64,000 nucleotides of DNA from Putridiphycobacter sp965230195 (GCA_965230195.1 OZ245997.1:930001-994000), one strand, 5' to 3'. Positions 11,322 to 22,658 are shown, counted from the first letter of the stretch. Program-made: numbers and translations. Notes: generated by a model from the sequence alone, not told the origin.

Positions 11322-14160
11322 ATGGCGAATGATAGGGAAAATGCCAATCTCAGCCTGCCGTTTTCCGACGATAACGACGACCGTTCTTTTCGATCGACGC
11401 GATCCATCGCCCGATCTTTGAGGAAGTGTGCATTGGGCCTCTCCCCGAATTCATGGTCATCGCTGCGATCGCAAATTAAGAATTCAAGCTGTCAATGCGA
11501 AATGGAGATCAAAAAGATGGCAGCATCGATCGCTTCGGAGGTAAACGCTTGAAGCGCGAGATCTGAAAACGGTATGGCGTTTCCGATAGCCCGGACGGCT
11601 CATCGACGACGACACGTTCCGTCTTCCGAAAGAGATAAAGAACAGAATCCAGAATCTGGATGAAGACGAAAAGCAGGACGTGTGTCGCATCTATTCGGAT
11701 ATCTGCACAGAAAGGTCACAGAACACAGGCGCCTCTCATCTGACATCTGAGTCTTAGAGATCGACTCAGGTCGACACTGACACACATGCAGGCGCACCAT
11801 CGTCAGCCGACATCTTCAGAGAGTCAGCCAAACAGCACGTACGACGACTGTGTTCGACGCTTCTATATTTTTCGCACTTCTCTCGCAAATTACTGAGCAT
11901 GCTGTGTGCAGTGCATCTTTGAAACGCTGGGATCAACAACAAAGAACGCGATATGCCATTGCTATTGCACTGTCAAAGAAACTAGAGGTTCCGATCGACC
12001 AGTTGGCAATGGCAAGAGGTCCGTGATACAAACAGCGCCGATATCTCTTCGGCTAACCGTCTTGCTCACCATTCGGTATACGAGTGTGCTTGTTAGGTGG
12101 CGAGTGGAGAGAAAGAATGGAAGTCGTAGATCGACTTACCACGCATCTGCCTTCGAGTGATCAGAGTCTGGGTAGCGGTGTGTGGAAAATGAGTTTAAGA
12201 GAGGCATGGCAGCAATGGATTCCGGTCGGAGGTGTCTACAGCGGTCTCTTCACCTCTGCCACCGACCGCAGTCGCCGAAAGCTCCACGAGTGCGTTCTCC
12301 TTACCGCACAACGCGATGCATTTCTATAAACAGCAATGACGCCACGATTCATTCGCATGTCGATGATGAGATTTGTCAGAGACTCCATCACCGTAGAGGC
12401 AATGGTGCAGTGCCGCAATGCTCATCTCTTTCAAACAGAGGACGTAACTGGATTCATTCAACACGCCTTAAGGAGAAATGCTCACAGCAGGTGATATAGA
12501 CAGCAGTTGGCCGTACTCTACCAGAGGTGCTTTGTGTGTCGTAAAGGGATGGTCGGTAAATGAGCGATCGGGTCGAGATCTCATCATTCGGGGACAGAGT
12601 ATCGAAAAGACGTGGCAGATGAAGCTGTCACAGGAAGTGACGTGGGACGACGTCGAATCCGTCCTCCGACGAACACGCTCGGATCTTGTCGAAAAGCTTG
12701 CCCCCTCTACAGAAGACGATCGCCAGACGGTATACTCGCTCTCATGCCGATCCACGACAGCCGCTTATGATAGGCGGGAGGTGTACAGCAGGAGATTCCT
12801 ATCCCCGACTCGTATTTCGCCGTGAGAGCTCCCCATTATACATTCTCGCAGGAAGAACTCTTTTTTCTGTCGTCCCTGAATGATATCGATGAAAAGACGT
12901 TATGGGTCAAGAACGACGGGAACACTGCTTTGTTCTACAGCTGGAGATCAGAAAACGCAAAAGAAGCCTCTGCAGAAACTGAGGATTCGTGCTCCTCCCT
13001 TTCAGAGAACGACGTGCCATCGTCACACGTATCTAGTGTGTTCTTTCTGCTGGATAAAGAAGGAGTGCTCCTTCCTGGCGAGACAAAAGAGTGCAGGTCT
13101 ATCGGTCATTGGCCCTACGTCTGTCTTGTCGATGCCGTCTCTTCATCAGGTTTCTTTTTTCTGCTGAGCGTCCTGGCTGTTTCTTGGCCACATGGAGCTT
13201 TACAACACGACCGTCCATCGACTTGCCTGTCTCTCGCGTAATCCAGCTCCGTGGAATGCGTCTCTGTCCAGATATCTGGAAAACACGGCGTGGAGAGATT
13301 TCGGCAGAACTCGCTCGGCGACAGAAAGAACAGAAGGTTACGTCTCTGTTATTGCCAGGAGTATGACGAACACGTGTGCAGGTTCGCCAAGCTGTAGGCC
13401 TCATTCTTGATGCCGTGCAATGCAAACGACTGCTGTACAAGCAGTCGAGGAAAGCTAGACATCGTTCGCAGGAGGAGATGCGTTTCGAGTTTTCGAATGC
13501 AATGCTTCGACCCGTCGTCTTTTATCGTCGGCGCACGGTCCATCAATTAAAGGATCTCTATTCTCAGACGCTCGCGGTTTTGGAGAGAGATGCCTGTCAA
13601 CAACAGTCGACACGAGAAAGAGGTCTCCGCGGTGTCTAAAACGGCAGAAATGCCTTAAGATGCGTCGCAGGGACAAACGAGGGAAGAAAAGCGAAAGAAA
13701 CGCAAGGAGATACGAGTGTCGCGGAAGAATGGGATTTATCGATCGCGGGACTTCAGACGATGCTCGATAAGGCGATGAAGCTCGACCTGCCTTTCGGCAT
13801 CCGCACTCAGAAGAAGTTGAACAAACTCGTCGCCTCGGCGTCGATCGAAGACGATGAACACAACATCCACCGCGCTCTCATGATCCGTTGTCTCATACAA
13901 TGCGCCGTAGCTGCGGATGAGAACCGAGACGCCGACAGAGAGAACCACACGTCGTTACCGAAAACCTCGCCGATTCAGGTAGACATCCATCTATGATCGA
14001 CGAAAGACAGCAGGGGATGGTACAGATCATACGAGAACAGATGCGATGTGCCCTTGCAAACTATGAAGAACAGATCGAAGAGACTAAGAGAGCGATGTCC
14101 ATGCGATATACGAAAGGAGATGTTGTCGATGCAGACAGATCTCCTCCGGGCGTCAGTTGA
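11322..14160 (+). CDS. MYCBP-associated protein (MYCBPAP) homologue
   Basis: MYCBPAP-family proteins occur in motile cilia and are reported at the axonemal central apparatus; the role here is inferred. The gene opens at ATG 11322 (MANDRENANLSLPFSD). An early exon reads KRWDQQQRTRYAIAIAL..PIDQLAM, a later one EWRERMEVVDRL..SGVWKM. Then comes an ASPM/MSP-like beta domain: NDGNTALFYSWRSE, FFLLDKEGVLLPGETKECR, FLATWSFTTRP, RVIQLRGM. It is followed by FEFSNAMLRPVVFYRRR and VAEEWDLSIAGLQTML, and a last exon ending SPPGVS at 14160. The intron before QGMVQIIREQM is only about 32 nt. The order matches my recollection of the family. Intron placement in the N-terminal half is provisional. Confidence 0.75.
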
Positions 14161-14873
14161 ATGAACAGGCATTTCTTAAAAACAACACCACGTCTTCTTA
14201 TCCGCGCTCCTGAGTTTACAGAAGAGTTTGGCTCGCCAACATGCCCCACCGAATTTTTTTACTGGAAATTCCCTCCTTCTATAATGCTGCAACAGAAGTG
14301 TTGCGGGATGGATGATCACGCAGTCTTCATAAAAAGATCAGCAGATCTAGTTCCTTGACAAACCTCTTCTTTCGCCGCGTACGTGTTCATTCAATTGCGC
14401 GATTTCAAGAATGACGTATGACGAGGACTGTCTTGTCTTCGTGGGAATGGTATTTGTAAGGTCTCATGCTCTTCGTCCTCTTCTTGAAAGACACAAGGAA
14501 TTTCTTTTATGGTTGTCCATGCTTCCTCTCTGCGAGAAGAGATCGAGATGAGGAGCGAGGCTTGGCAGATGACCAAAAGCAGATCTGGTCGCTCGATGGT
14601 TGAAAGGCTTAAAGAAACAGACGAATGATACTTGCTTCTACACAGATTGGAAACGTGATCGTCCAAACGTGTCAGAACGGCACAAAAACAAAAAAAGATG
14701 AATAGCTTCGATCCTTCAGGGGGCGGCGCAGAATTCATGTTCATCAGAAGATGACTCAATTACTGGATTTGAATTTTTCGAACCTCTTAAACGGTGCAAA
14801 CAGGAAAACATGGATATTATCAGTCACGCTGTACAGGATAATGTCCAGGGAAGGTTATTGGTCACAGTGTCGT
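14161..14873. other. 0.7 kb without a convincing gene
   Basis: A minus-strand frame at 14391-14741 (about 117 codons from an ATG, MNSAPPPEGSKLF) and a plus-strand frame around 14513-14627 (MVVHASSLREEIEM) are both open. Neither resembles a known family. The stretch separates the MYCBPAP homologue from the convergent RING gene. Confidence 0.3.
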
Positions 14874-16127
14874 CTACCGACCAAACCCAGCGTCGGAAAA
14901 GTTTGTCGAGTTGTCAAAGTCATGAGAAGGTCGTCCCCCAGTCGAAGGTGGTCCGTTACGCATCATTCCCAGAAACCATCTTGAAATAGATGATGGCGGA
15001 GACTGGCTGGTGCGTCGGTGTTGGTTATGCTGTTGCACCACATTTTCCATTCGATGAATCGCATCCAATCCTTGATTTTGTACAGCTGAGACCTGTTCTC
15101 TTAAACCTTGTCTATGTTCTTGCAATTGCGCAATTTGATTCTGAAGGCGGCGATGCTCTGCGACGTGCTCTGTAAGACGATCTTCTAATGAACTAAGCTG
15201 ATGTTGTGCCGAACGAATACTCTCCCTCAAATGACGTTCTCCTTCCCCTTCGGTTGAACGATCCAATTGGACATGACTGGCAAACGGAGCAGGAGATGAA
15301 TGGCGATGATGTCTTGGACGTTGCTCTCGTCGTTCACCACCAGTTGCGGGTCTGAACATATCCAAAAAAGAATCAATCATATGGTCTCCAGTCACATCAC
15401 GATGATGAGTATGTTCTTGCACTACCTGATTTCTGCGGGAGCGGTGAGGCAAATGGCAGGGGGCTGCAGCAGATGACTGAACTGGCAGAGCATGGCGACA
15501 CACTGGACAGGTATTATGCTCCTCAAACCACGGCAGGACGCAGTCTTCATGGAAAACGTGGTCACAGGGCAAACGCAGCACATTGTCTCCTTCTTTATAC
15601 TGATCGTGACACACGACGCAGCATTCTCCGACGAGGCATCGATGGCCCCGAAGCGTACATTTTTCTCTTCTCAGCCGACTCACAGCTTCTCTCGAGGCAG
15701 GAGTGCGTGTCGGCTGATGGTACTGCGCCAGCTGACCGACCAGTCTCTCCATCTCACTTCCAAAGTTGCGTCGAAGATTTCCAGAACGACTGGCGTTGCC
15801 GTGATAGTGCTCTGCGTCTAACACCCCTCTAAGCTCGGTTAATATGTCGCGAGCTCCACTGGGTGCCATCCGAATGGACACACTCGGGTCGGGTAGCATG
15901 AATACGTGATTTCCATGGGAGTGGACGGCGCCTCGTGTTCTTTCGGCAAAACCACCTCTACGTGGCGGAACACTCGGTTGTCTTGGGCCACGCGGTTCCG
16001 TGGGCTCGGTGAGGAACTCGACGAAATCGCTACCACAGTGCACGCATCTGAGCGTGTCTGGGGAGCCGCGAGTGGACGTCAAGAAAGTCTCGTTGCATGC
16101 GTAACACACTGCTGCGACGTTACTCAT
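14874..16127 (-). CDS. RING-H2 E3 ubiquitin ligase, RNF115/RNF126-like
   Basis: A single exon of 417 residues from ATG 16127. The N-terminus has a zinc-ribbon, CYACNETF..CVHCGSDFVEFL, as in RNF115/RNF126 and their plant relatives, where it binds ubiquitin. Near residue 160-205 lies a full RING-H2: CVVCHDQYKEGDNVLRLPC, then DHVFHEDCVLPWF and CPVCR. The C-terminal third is a Gln/Glu/His-rich coiled coil (QHQLSSLEDRLTEHV) and a polar tail. It would ubiquitinate proteins in the cytosol; substrates are unknown. It is intronless although neighbours are intron-rich. Possible upstream in-frame codons are not ATG, so the start is well fixed. Confidence 0.9.
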   Translation of the reverse strand: MSNVAAVCYACNETFLTSTRGSPDTLRCVHCGSDFVEFLTEPTEPRGPRQPSVPPRRGGFAERTRGAVHSHGNHVFMLPDPSVSIRMAPSGARDILTELRGVLDAEHYHGNASRSGNLRRNFGSEMERLVGQLAQYHQPTRTPASREAVSRLRREKCTLRGHRCLVGECCVVCHDQYKEGDNVLRLPCDHVFHEDCVLPWFEEHNTCPVCRHALPVQSSAAAPCHLPHRSRRNQVVQEHTHHRDVTGDHMIDSFLDMFRPATGGERREQRPRHHRHSSPAPFASHVQLDRSTEGEGERHLRESIRSAQHQLSSLEDRLTEHVAEHRRLQNQIAQLQEHRQGLREQVSAVQNQGLDAIHRMENVVQQHNQHRRTSQSPPSSISRWFLGMMRNGPPSTGGRPSHDFDNSTNFSDAGFGR

Positions 16128-16143
16128 CAGAAAGGCCAATAAA

Positions 16144-16471
16144 ATGAAACTTGGTAAATCGAAAACGGCGATGACGACGACGCAATACGTCAGGTTTTTA
16201 ATACCGATGAAGATGATGTGACGTCATCGTTCGAGCAGCACACGAGCGGGTTGGACACGACCGACAGCATGCAGTACCTGCGGAATTGCACGAAGAGTTC
16301 ACCACTGTCAGTGCTGACACCAAAACCTGGGTTCACTCAGAAATGCAATGTTGGGAAAAGAGTGCCGTCATTATCGTCGATACGCCGTTCGGAGATCCGC
16401 AGAACTTTGCCGTCGCGAAGGAGACTGTACGGATCCATCCGATGTCCGATTTTACGATCGTCAAAGTGTAG
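16144..16471 (+). CDS. Unidentified small gene, divergent from the RING gene
   Basis: A coding-like frame ends in ELHEEFTTVSADTKTWVHSE, then AVIIVDTPFGDPQNFAV and HPMSDFTIVKV with TAG at 16469-16471. The ATG at 16144 is 16 bp from the RING start but is in another frame, so at least one intron is needed and I could not place it. I do not recognise the product. A second frame through the same DNA leads into the next gene, and the stretch could instead be its 5' part. Confidence 0.3.
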
Positions 16472-16535
16472 CCTCGGTGGAAGCAAAGAGACGGATGTGA
16501 CGGCCGAACGCCATTGCATCGTGACAGAGGCGGTC

Positions 16536-17312
16536 ATGGGAATGGGGTTGACGCATGTCGGTGTGCAATGGCTCGTGGGCGTCGGAATTTTTCTCTTTTG
16601 CATCACGGCCTCCGTGTTTCTCATTTCTGCCCTGTCGACACTGCGAGTGCGATGCTGACAGATCGATCCATGAAGGCAAAAAATGGGTGTGCGATAGGAA
16701 GTCTCTTTTGCTGCGCGAAGAGTGACCGTTGTGATGAAATTGCTCGAGCTTGAGATGCCGGAAACGATGGCGGCGATGCGTCTGTCGAGTCTCGAGATTT
16801 CGGATTGCATCGAAGAGTTCACGGCACTCGGGTCCTCTTTAACTTTTCGCACTCCCCGACCGATCCCTTCCGCATTTGCAGGTCTGATCTGGCATCGGGC
16901 TTGCGAAGTTCGGCGAATGTCGTTTCGGCAGCCGAGAAAGGAATGCATCAAGGGACTGAGCTATTCAAGCATACCATTCTTCCAGCCATTCGCAGCAAAA
17001 CACCTGATGCCAAGAGTGATGCCACACTTTCTCTGAAAGAGTGAGAAATTGACCCCGTGCTCTGCAGATGCACTGGAGGAAATGCTACGAGAGCGTGCAA
17101 CGATGCAAGGGACGAGCATCCTTGCCATGGACCTTGCCGAGCGACCTTCGCGTCAACTAAGAGCCTTGAGACAAGGCGTCTCCTCCCTTAAACTGGGTGC
17201 CAAAGCCGTCGCCCTCTGGAAGGCAGTTCGCCGATCTCCTACACCTCCGTCCGTCTCAGAGACACCGATCAATGACAAGAACGACATCGACAATCCATTA
17301 TCTCATCTCTAA
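16536..17312 (+). CDS. Plant-conserved membrane protein (DUF948-like), probably plastid
   Basis: A transmembrane segment (VGVGIFLFCITASVFLISAL) is followed, after an intron, by TVVMKLLELEMPETMAAMRL and SSLEISDCIEEFTALGSDLA, then SGLRSSANVVSAAEKGMHQG. This resembles a conserved land-plant plastid family in which a helix is followed by 'ELP.TMAA.RLSG.EISDL' and 'G.RSS..AV..AEE'; the resemblance is recalled, not searched. The last exon gives ALEEMLRERATMQGTSIL and ends NPLSHL. One intron would be only about 27 nt, which is suspicious. No function is known for the family. The start is provisional and a transit peptide may lie upstream. Confidence 0.55.
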
Positions 17313-17351
17313 GATCGGTTCCACGTGTGATGTACGATCGATCGCATGTCG

Positions 17352-17849
17352 TTAAACGAGTGCTTTCTCCAAGTCCTCCATGGGATTAGCAACTGGCTGG
17401 GACACGATCGGCGGTGCCTCTGAAGGCGTCTCGGTGTGTTCGGTACGCGTCTTCTGCGTCTCTTCTTCTCCTCGATCTTTACTAACGTGCTGCTCTTCAA
17501 AGTACTTGTCCGCATCTGCCCACACGGCTTGATGTGACCACGCCTTGTCTCCTTTGATGCGCATGGGCTGAGCGTAATTCACGCGCAGCACGCGACCGAA
17601 CAGCTCGGAGTTGTGCATGTTCTCAACCGCCGCCGCCGCGTCATCTGCCTCCTCGTATTCAACAAAACCGAATCCCCGATGCTTGCCCGAAGTGTAATCG
17701 ATCGGAATCGTCACATCACGGATATCTCCAAAAGGAACGAAGGCCGAAAACAGATGCGATTCGACAACAGTGACATCGAGACCACCGACATAGAGCGTCG
17801 TCTTCGGATTCGACCCTTTGCCGCTCGTCACAACAGTCGTCGATTCCAT
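17352..17849 (-). CDS. RRM protein resembling the N-terminal domain of cyclophilin E (CYP33)
   Basis: A single exon of 165 residues from ATG 17849. One RNA-recognition motif spans about residues 17-95, with RNP2 TLYVGGLDVTVVE and RNP1 KHRGFGFVEYEEADDAAAA. It continues NMHNSELFGRVLRVNYAQPM, which follows the cyclophilin E RRM closely. A short W-containing linker and an acidic, Thr/Glu-rich tail follow. The peptidyl-prolyl isomerase domain that follows this RRM in animal CYP33 is absent, and the stop codon is clear. Likely a nuclear RNA-binding protein linked to splicing. It is convergent with the plant-conserved membrane protein, with 39 bp between stops. Confidence 0.85.
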   Translation of the reverse strand: MESTTVVTSGKGSNPKTTLYVGGLDVTVVESHLFSAFVPFGDIRDVTIPIDYTSGKHRGFGFVEYEEADDAAAAVENMHNSELFGRVLRVNYAQPMRIKGDKAWSHQAVWADADKYFEEQHVSKDRGEEETQKTRTEHTETPSEAPPIVSQPVANPMEDLEKALV

Positions 17850-17938
17850 TACGCCAAAATGCATTCATCGAAGCAAATGCCGTTGGTTAGTCTGTTATGA
17901 AAGCGGCTGGATTTTAAGTTGACTGCTGCGAATCGAAA

Positions 17939-18476
17939 ATGAACACGCAACTGCTTTTCGCAATACTTGTTCTGCTTGTGCCCTTCTCCGAGGCGCATAA
18001 CAACACGGAGAGTGACTTCGGTAAAGAGTACAGAGCTGGTAGGCGTCTCTCTCAGTACCAGCATCGGTCTACCGGTTCTCCGTAGACCTTATCGCGCAAG
18101 GCGCCACTCCTGAAGACCTGGCACTCTTGGAAACACTGTACAATACCTCACGTGAGAATCCCGGCACTAGTTGACTGTCTATGGACATGTCCGTGTCTGT
18201 CCAGGGCCGACTCTTGTGTGCTTGTGTCACCAAGAAAAGAATGTCACGACCTGTGGCGTCGATGGACATCTGTACCTGAACGAATGTTCCGCACGCTGTC
18301 GTCGTGTTGAAGTCGCTTGCGTCGGGGAGACATGTGGCGATTGTGCACAGTATGGATCTCAAGATTCAGGCAATGAGCCGGCGACAGCGCCATCGAAGGA
18401 GGCGCCAAAGGAAAGCGATGAACTTGAAGAAGAATCGCCTCCACCGAAAGGTGGTCGCAGATTTCTCTTGAGCTAA
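17939..18476 (+). CDS. Secreted Kazal-type protease-inhibitor-like protein
   Basis: Three exons: 17939-18020, 18086-18151 and 18205-18476, with introns of 65 and 53 nt; frame is kept across both joins. Exon 1 encodes a clean signal peptide (MNTQLLFAILVLLVPFSEA). Exon 3 holds a Cys-rich domain: CLCHQEKNVTTCGVDGHLYL, then NECSARCRRVEVACVGETC. The core 'C.VDG..Y.NEC.A.C' is the Kazal signature. A polar, Pro/Glu/Ser-rich tail of about 40 residues follows and ends RRFLLS. The protein is about 139 residues, secreted or cell-surface. Inhibition of serine proteases is a family expectation; the target and reactive site cannot be read from sequence alone. Confidence 0.82.
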
Positions 18477-18871
18477 CAGACGCCAAGCGATGATACACGT
18501 AAAAAACGTCCGAAATGAAAGTGTATCTACCAGAGAAGGATTTTCTATGCATTCTTGTTTTTGTTTTCTTGTATCGCGTTTACGCAGTGGAGCTAGTAGT
18601 TGGTGCCTTAACAGATTCAGCACTCTTGTCGCGTAACACCTGCATGTTTCGATCCCTCGTTTCTACTAAACTATGTTAACTTCTGGTCATCTCTTGTAAG
18701 GGAGGTGCTGTTCTGGTCGTCGTAAACTATGAGAGAGAGAATTGACATTAATCATTGTTATCGGGTTGCAACTGACAGCAAGCAAGTGTAAAGGACGGAC
18801 GCCTTTCTTCCCTTCGTTGAGAGAATAGACATAAAGAATGTTTGTATGGCGAATGGCCAAAAAGGTAAGCA
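18477..18871. other. 0.4 kb intergenic between convergent Kazal and NFU genes
   Basis: No coding frame of note. It should contain both 3' untranslated regions. No strong hairpin terminator or repeat was seen. Confidence 0.5.
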
Positions 18872-19576
18872 TTACATCAATTTGACGGCGGCGATTGAGG
18901 GAATGCGTTCTCTCAGTTTCTGTGTCACGGCCACGCGAACAGTCATGACATTGGCCGCGGGTCCCGTGATCTTGACCTTAACCAACGGACCCTCCATTCC
19001 TTCGTACAACAAATCGCCACCTCCAGTGCCCACCAGATAGGGACGAATCTCATCCAGCACCTAAAAACAAAGCCTGTGATGCTGAGATGCCAGCAAAGAG
19101 GGATATCACCGTGTCCACATTCTCAGCAGTCAATTCCAAACCTGTCGCTTCATCCATAATCTGTTCAACGTCCAGAATCTCCTACGAAGCCAACGGCAGA
19201 TGTGCTGTGTATGGCAATGGACAGTGCGTGCGTTTTCTTACGGGAATGCGTTCCATGAGACGTCTCTTGATCCCCATCGTCATCGTGGTTAAAGAAGAAG
19301 GACATGATCCACATGCGCCTTGCAATCTCAGCAACACATTTAGGCCATCCACTTCGACTAACTCGACATTGCCCCCATCTGCCATCAGGTAAGGTCGGAT
19401 CTACACAAACACGCAACGCTTCCGATGTGCGTGCGTGTTGACATGAGGAGGGAGTAAGAGAGGGGACCTCGTCCAGGACCGTCTCCACGTTTTCACTTGT
19501 CAGTTCCAGTGCATCGTTTGCCGTTGGTGCTGACGACGCCCGTGTTACTGTTCACGTGGCACAGCATCGTCGCCAT
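18872..19576 (-). CDS. Plastid NFU iron-sulfur cluster scaffold protein (CNFU-like)
   Basis: NFU proteins carry and deliver Fe-S clusters for photosystem I and ferredoxins in the plastid. Two NFU-type units are seen, the plastid arrangement. The first reads ENVETVLDE, then IRPYLMADGGNVELVEVDGL and RLQGACGSCPSS with the cluster-binding CxxC. The second, degenerate unit reads VLDEIRPYLVGTGG..PLVKVKITGPAANVMTVRVA and ends QKLRERIPSIAAVKLM; it lacks the CxxC, as in plant NFU1-3. Introns of about 60 and 50 nt are inferred. The N-terminal transit-peptide exon is not resolved: the frame leading into ALELTSENVE hits a stop, so an upstream exon must be joined from 19576 or beyond. Confidence 0.88.
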
Positions 19577-20048
19577 CTGACCCACTCCAAATGAGCGTAC
19601 TGACCGAGTAAGCAGTTTCTTCCTGGGACGCTTTTCGACCGTACAGCGGGTTTTCTTGACGGTCGGACGTATGGGTGTCGTGTCAGTGCATATGGACGAA
19701 CGGTCGCCGGGCGTTGGCAGACGCGTCCCGGCGTCATCCAAGCGGATTCTCCGCGGAGACTCATGTGCGTCATCATAGCGTCCGATGGTGAAGGTGGCAG
19801 GCAATGGAGGTGTCACGTCGTACGATTGCCGCAGTAGGGTTTTCGGTTGTTGAATCGGACGGCTTCTGTCGAGACTGATGGAGGTTCTGAAGAAGACAGT
19901 ACCATGCCCAGTCAGGTGCACCGCTGCTTCATGGATTGTTCGCTATGATTGGAAGTCCGTCAGATATATAAGAAAACGGCAATGCTTCGTCACAAAAAAG
20001 AAATGACTTCAGTGAATTAAGACGCACGTTCGCCCGACGTGTCCAACA
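19577..20048 (-). other. Open minus-strand frame upstream of NFU, unassigned
   Basis: Together with the first NFU exon region (19493-19921) this shows a minus frame of up to 142 codons (internal sequence RYDDAHESPRRIRLDD, TPGDRSSICTDTTPIRP). It may hold a 5' exon or transit peptide of NFU, or be a separate small gene. No family is recognised. Confidence 0.3.
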
Positions 20049-21320
20049 ATGGAGACATGGGTAAGGGACATCGCGATGCACTGCGTCGTTTGCGTGTCGT
20101 TCCACACGTTATCGACTCCACAGCACGGCGGGTGGTATCCCTCCATGCGATGCGGACCGCCTTCGCCGCAATACGCCTTACCATGTGGTCAAATCCACGA
20201 AGCGTCTAAGATGCGTCGTTCTGTGTGGTGCAGGTCTTCTGATGTTGGTTGTCGGCTTTTTGGGCGTGCGCCTCCCGTCGGCGTCGGGCAAGCGTCTTTA
20301 CCAATGGTCATCCATCAAAGATGAAGCAACACCCGTCGCAGATATCAGACAGATATCCAAGCTGTACGTCACGCTGCGCTCTTTCTATGTTAGAGCTGCG
20401 TCTGTACAGCTAAGCTTTGTCGGTAACCACCTCCTTGTCCCGTCGCTCTCTGAGAAAAGACAATGTGCATGGATGTAGTTCAACGAAGACGTCTGTCTAC
20501 ATGCATCCATGCATAGCTCATGCGTTTGCTCGTTGCTCGTTGATTGGTTGGTGGTGTCTACAGTTCCTTGTTTCCGCGACAGGCGTGCGCCAAGAACCTT
20601 ACTTCTGTTATGTTCTAAGAGTTCAGTCAACCGTCAGAGTGTATATGTGATTGAAGTCGTAGTTGACCCGTATGAATGTTCCCTCCCTGCTAATGCCGGC
20701 AACATCCTCCTGTCTGTCCCTTCTGTCTAACCTGACCCGTGCGGTAGATTGTTTGAAGAGCGTATAGGTCACATATGCATTGCCAGGGCTTACGGATCGT
20801 CTGATAGCATCACACTTATCCAATGTCGGGTTGTTTTTCTTTTTTGGGGATGGCCAAGATGCAGGAGGAGGAAAACAAGGGGACGCACATTCGTGTGCTC
20901 TGTGTCCATCTGTTTTCGCACTGCATCTATGTTCCAACAGGAATAAACCTCTGCTTTGCTGTTCTTCACTCTCTCTCTCTGAGCTGTACACGCATTTCAT
21001 TGTGTCGGCATGCATCGTTCTCATATGATGCAAAACGATCAAATCTGATTGTTCGACACGAATCATATTTGTGGGTCCATAGATCGCCACAGACCTGCCA
21101 CAGGTGGTCTTTTTTTTGCTTTCCTTGTCACTGCAGAGCCTAGCATCGAAGCACATGACTGGTGTGGAGGGAACACAACGATGGTGAAATTGGGGTCCTC
21201 GTGTATTTCATTCGCACACATGACTGTCTCGTCCTTTTGTCCAAGCACCAGAAGGGCGGAACCGACTTTTGACTCTGTCGTTTTCGTAGCTGTAATGCTT
21301 TTAGTAAAAATCTAACGAGA
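20049..21320 (+). other. Unresolved region with a probable single-pass membrane protein
   Basis: On the plus strand, 20150-20360 encodes a basic head and one membrane helix (RCVVLCGAGLLMLVVGFLG) followed by RLYQWSSIKDEATPVADI. Later exon-like pieces read FVGNHLLVPSL (about 20415) and FLVSATGVRQEPYFCYVLRV (about 20562). A type II membrane protein such as a Golgi enzyme is possible. The opposite strand is also largely open at 20623-21156, with a coding-like piece ETVMCANEIHEDPNFTIVVF near 21215. I could not build a consistent gene on either strand. Confidence 0.3.
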
Positions 21321-21540
21321 ACAAAGAAGATAGGCGGCGTAGGCACCGGGCGCACACAACACCCAGACCACTATACAAACCCATCAGGCCACACCTTCCA
21401 TACGAGATATGGAAGGGCTCTCCTCTTTTTGAATCCGGCCACTGAACAATCACCACTGGCACTGAGACTAGAGATCAAGACGATAACACTTCATAATGTT
21501 ATGGGCATAAGCTGATTGTAACCGCTGCTAGAATTGACTG

Positions 21541-22658
21541 TTATTGACAGCGTGTCCGATATCTGTTCTGCAATTTCGAAGAGATTCGAGGAACTGCTTC
21601 ATCCCAAGGGCCGTTGATCTGTGCCTTGAACTTGTGCATTTTTACTAGAAACAAGGGACAGACAAAGGAGACAAAAACAAGGGATAGGGGAAGTATGACC
21701 GAGAGGACATAGGATAGCAGCTGTGTTAATAGTAAACTGACGGAGACGAGTGCATAGGTTAGAAGCAGATAGACTCGGGGGGATGACTGTAAGATGTATC
21801 GGCGAGCAAAGGGGAACATCAAGTACATCTCCATTGAAAACAGATTCTGCAAAAACTACACAAACACACACGCCTGTCTCTCTCGACACCACACACACTC
21901 TGCAGAACACGGCGGATATCTTACCACATTGTATGGCGACTGCATACGGCTTGAAATGAGGACAGAGGAGAAGATGGCACAGCCAAGGGAGACACTTCCT
22001 GTGAACTTGTCTGTGACACTGTTCACGAAACTGCACAATCATGACAGAGTTGACGCGTCAGTGCCCAGAGTAGAGGCGCCGGATGGTGCACTTGTAGTCA
22101 TGGAAGTACAGATGGACGATAAGGAGCATGCAAATCAGAGCGACAATGGTGTCTGTGCTGATCGTCTCGGCCAGTGTCTGCAACAGCGGCGACAAAAAGA
22201 AAACACCTAAGGCCACACCCGAGGCATCTCCACCTCGTGGATGGATGAAACACATCCCCTGCCTGAGGTTAACAGGATGCATTGCCGAACGGCTCTGTAG
22301 ATCGTCCCACCCAGAATATGGCCACCCACAATGCTGCATAGGAGGAATCCTGTCAAACACAGTCTATAAGCAATTCCTGCCGGCAGATGGCCCTGCAGAG
22401 ACCTGCAATGAGAGCCGCGGCGCAGATGGTTGCCATAGTGGCGAATGCGATGGATTCTTGGTAGAGCAAGTAAGAGACGCATGTCGAGATGCAGACGGTG
22501 CATATCTGCTGCACGACGGTACTCGAGGCTCGCACAACTGCCCAGTAGAGTCGTTCTTGGACGTGAGCATTGAAGACGACTTCATCCAAGAACCCATTCG
22601 GCGTGTAGTTGTCGGGGAAAGGTTGATTCTTGTAGAGAACTTTCTCCCATTTCTGCAT
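21541..22658 (-). CDS. PIGC: PIG-C/GPI2, subunit of GPI-GlcNAc transferase
   Basis: PIG-C is an ER membrane subunit of the complex that adds GlcNAc to phosphatidylinositol, the first step of GPI-anchor synthesis. The start MQKWEKVLYKNQPFPDNYTP at 22658 matches the family's conserved opening. Next come VVQQICTVCISTCVSYLLYQ, then TLAETISTDTIVALICMLL and several hydrophobic helices. The C-terminal exon has SYVLSVILPLSLVFVSFVCP and ends near INGPWDEAVPRISS, matching the family's 'GPWDEA' end. At least three short introns separate about four exons. It is divergent from PSTK with 53 bp between start codons. Confidence 0.9.
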
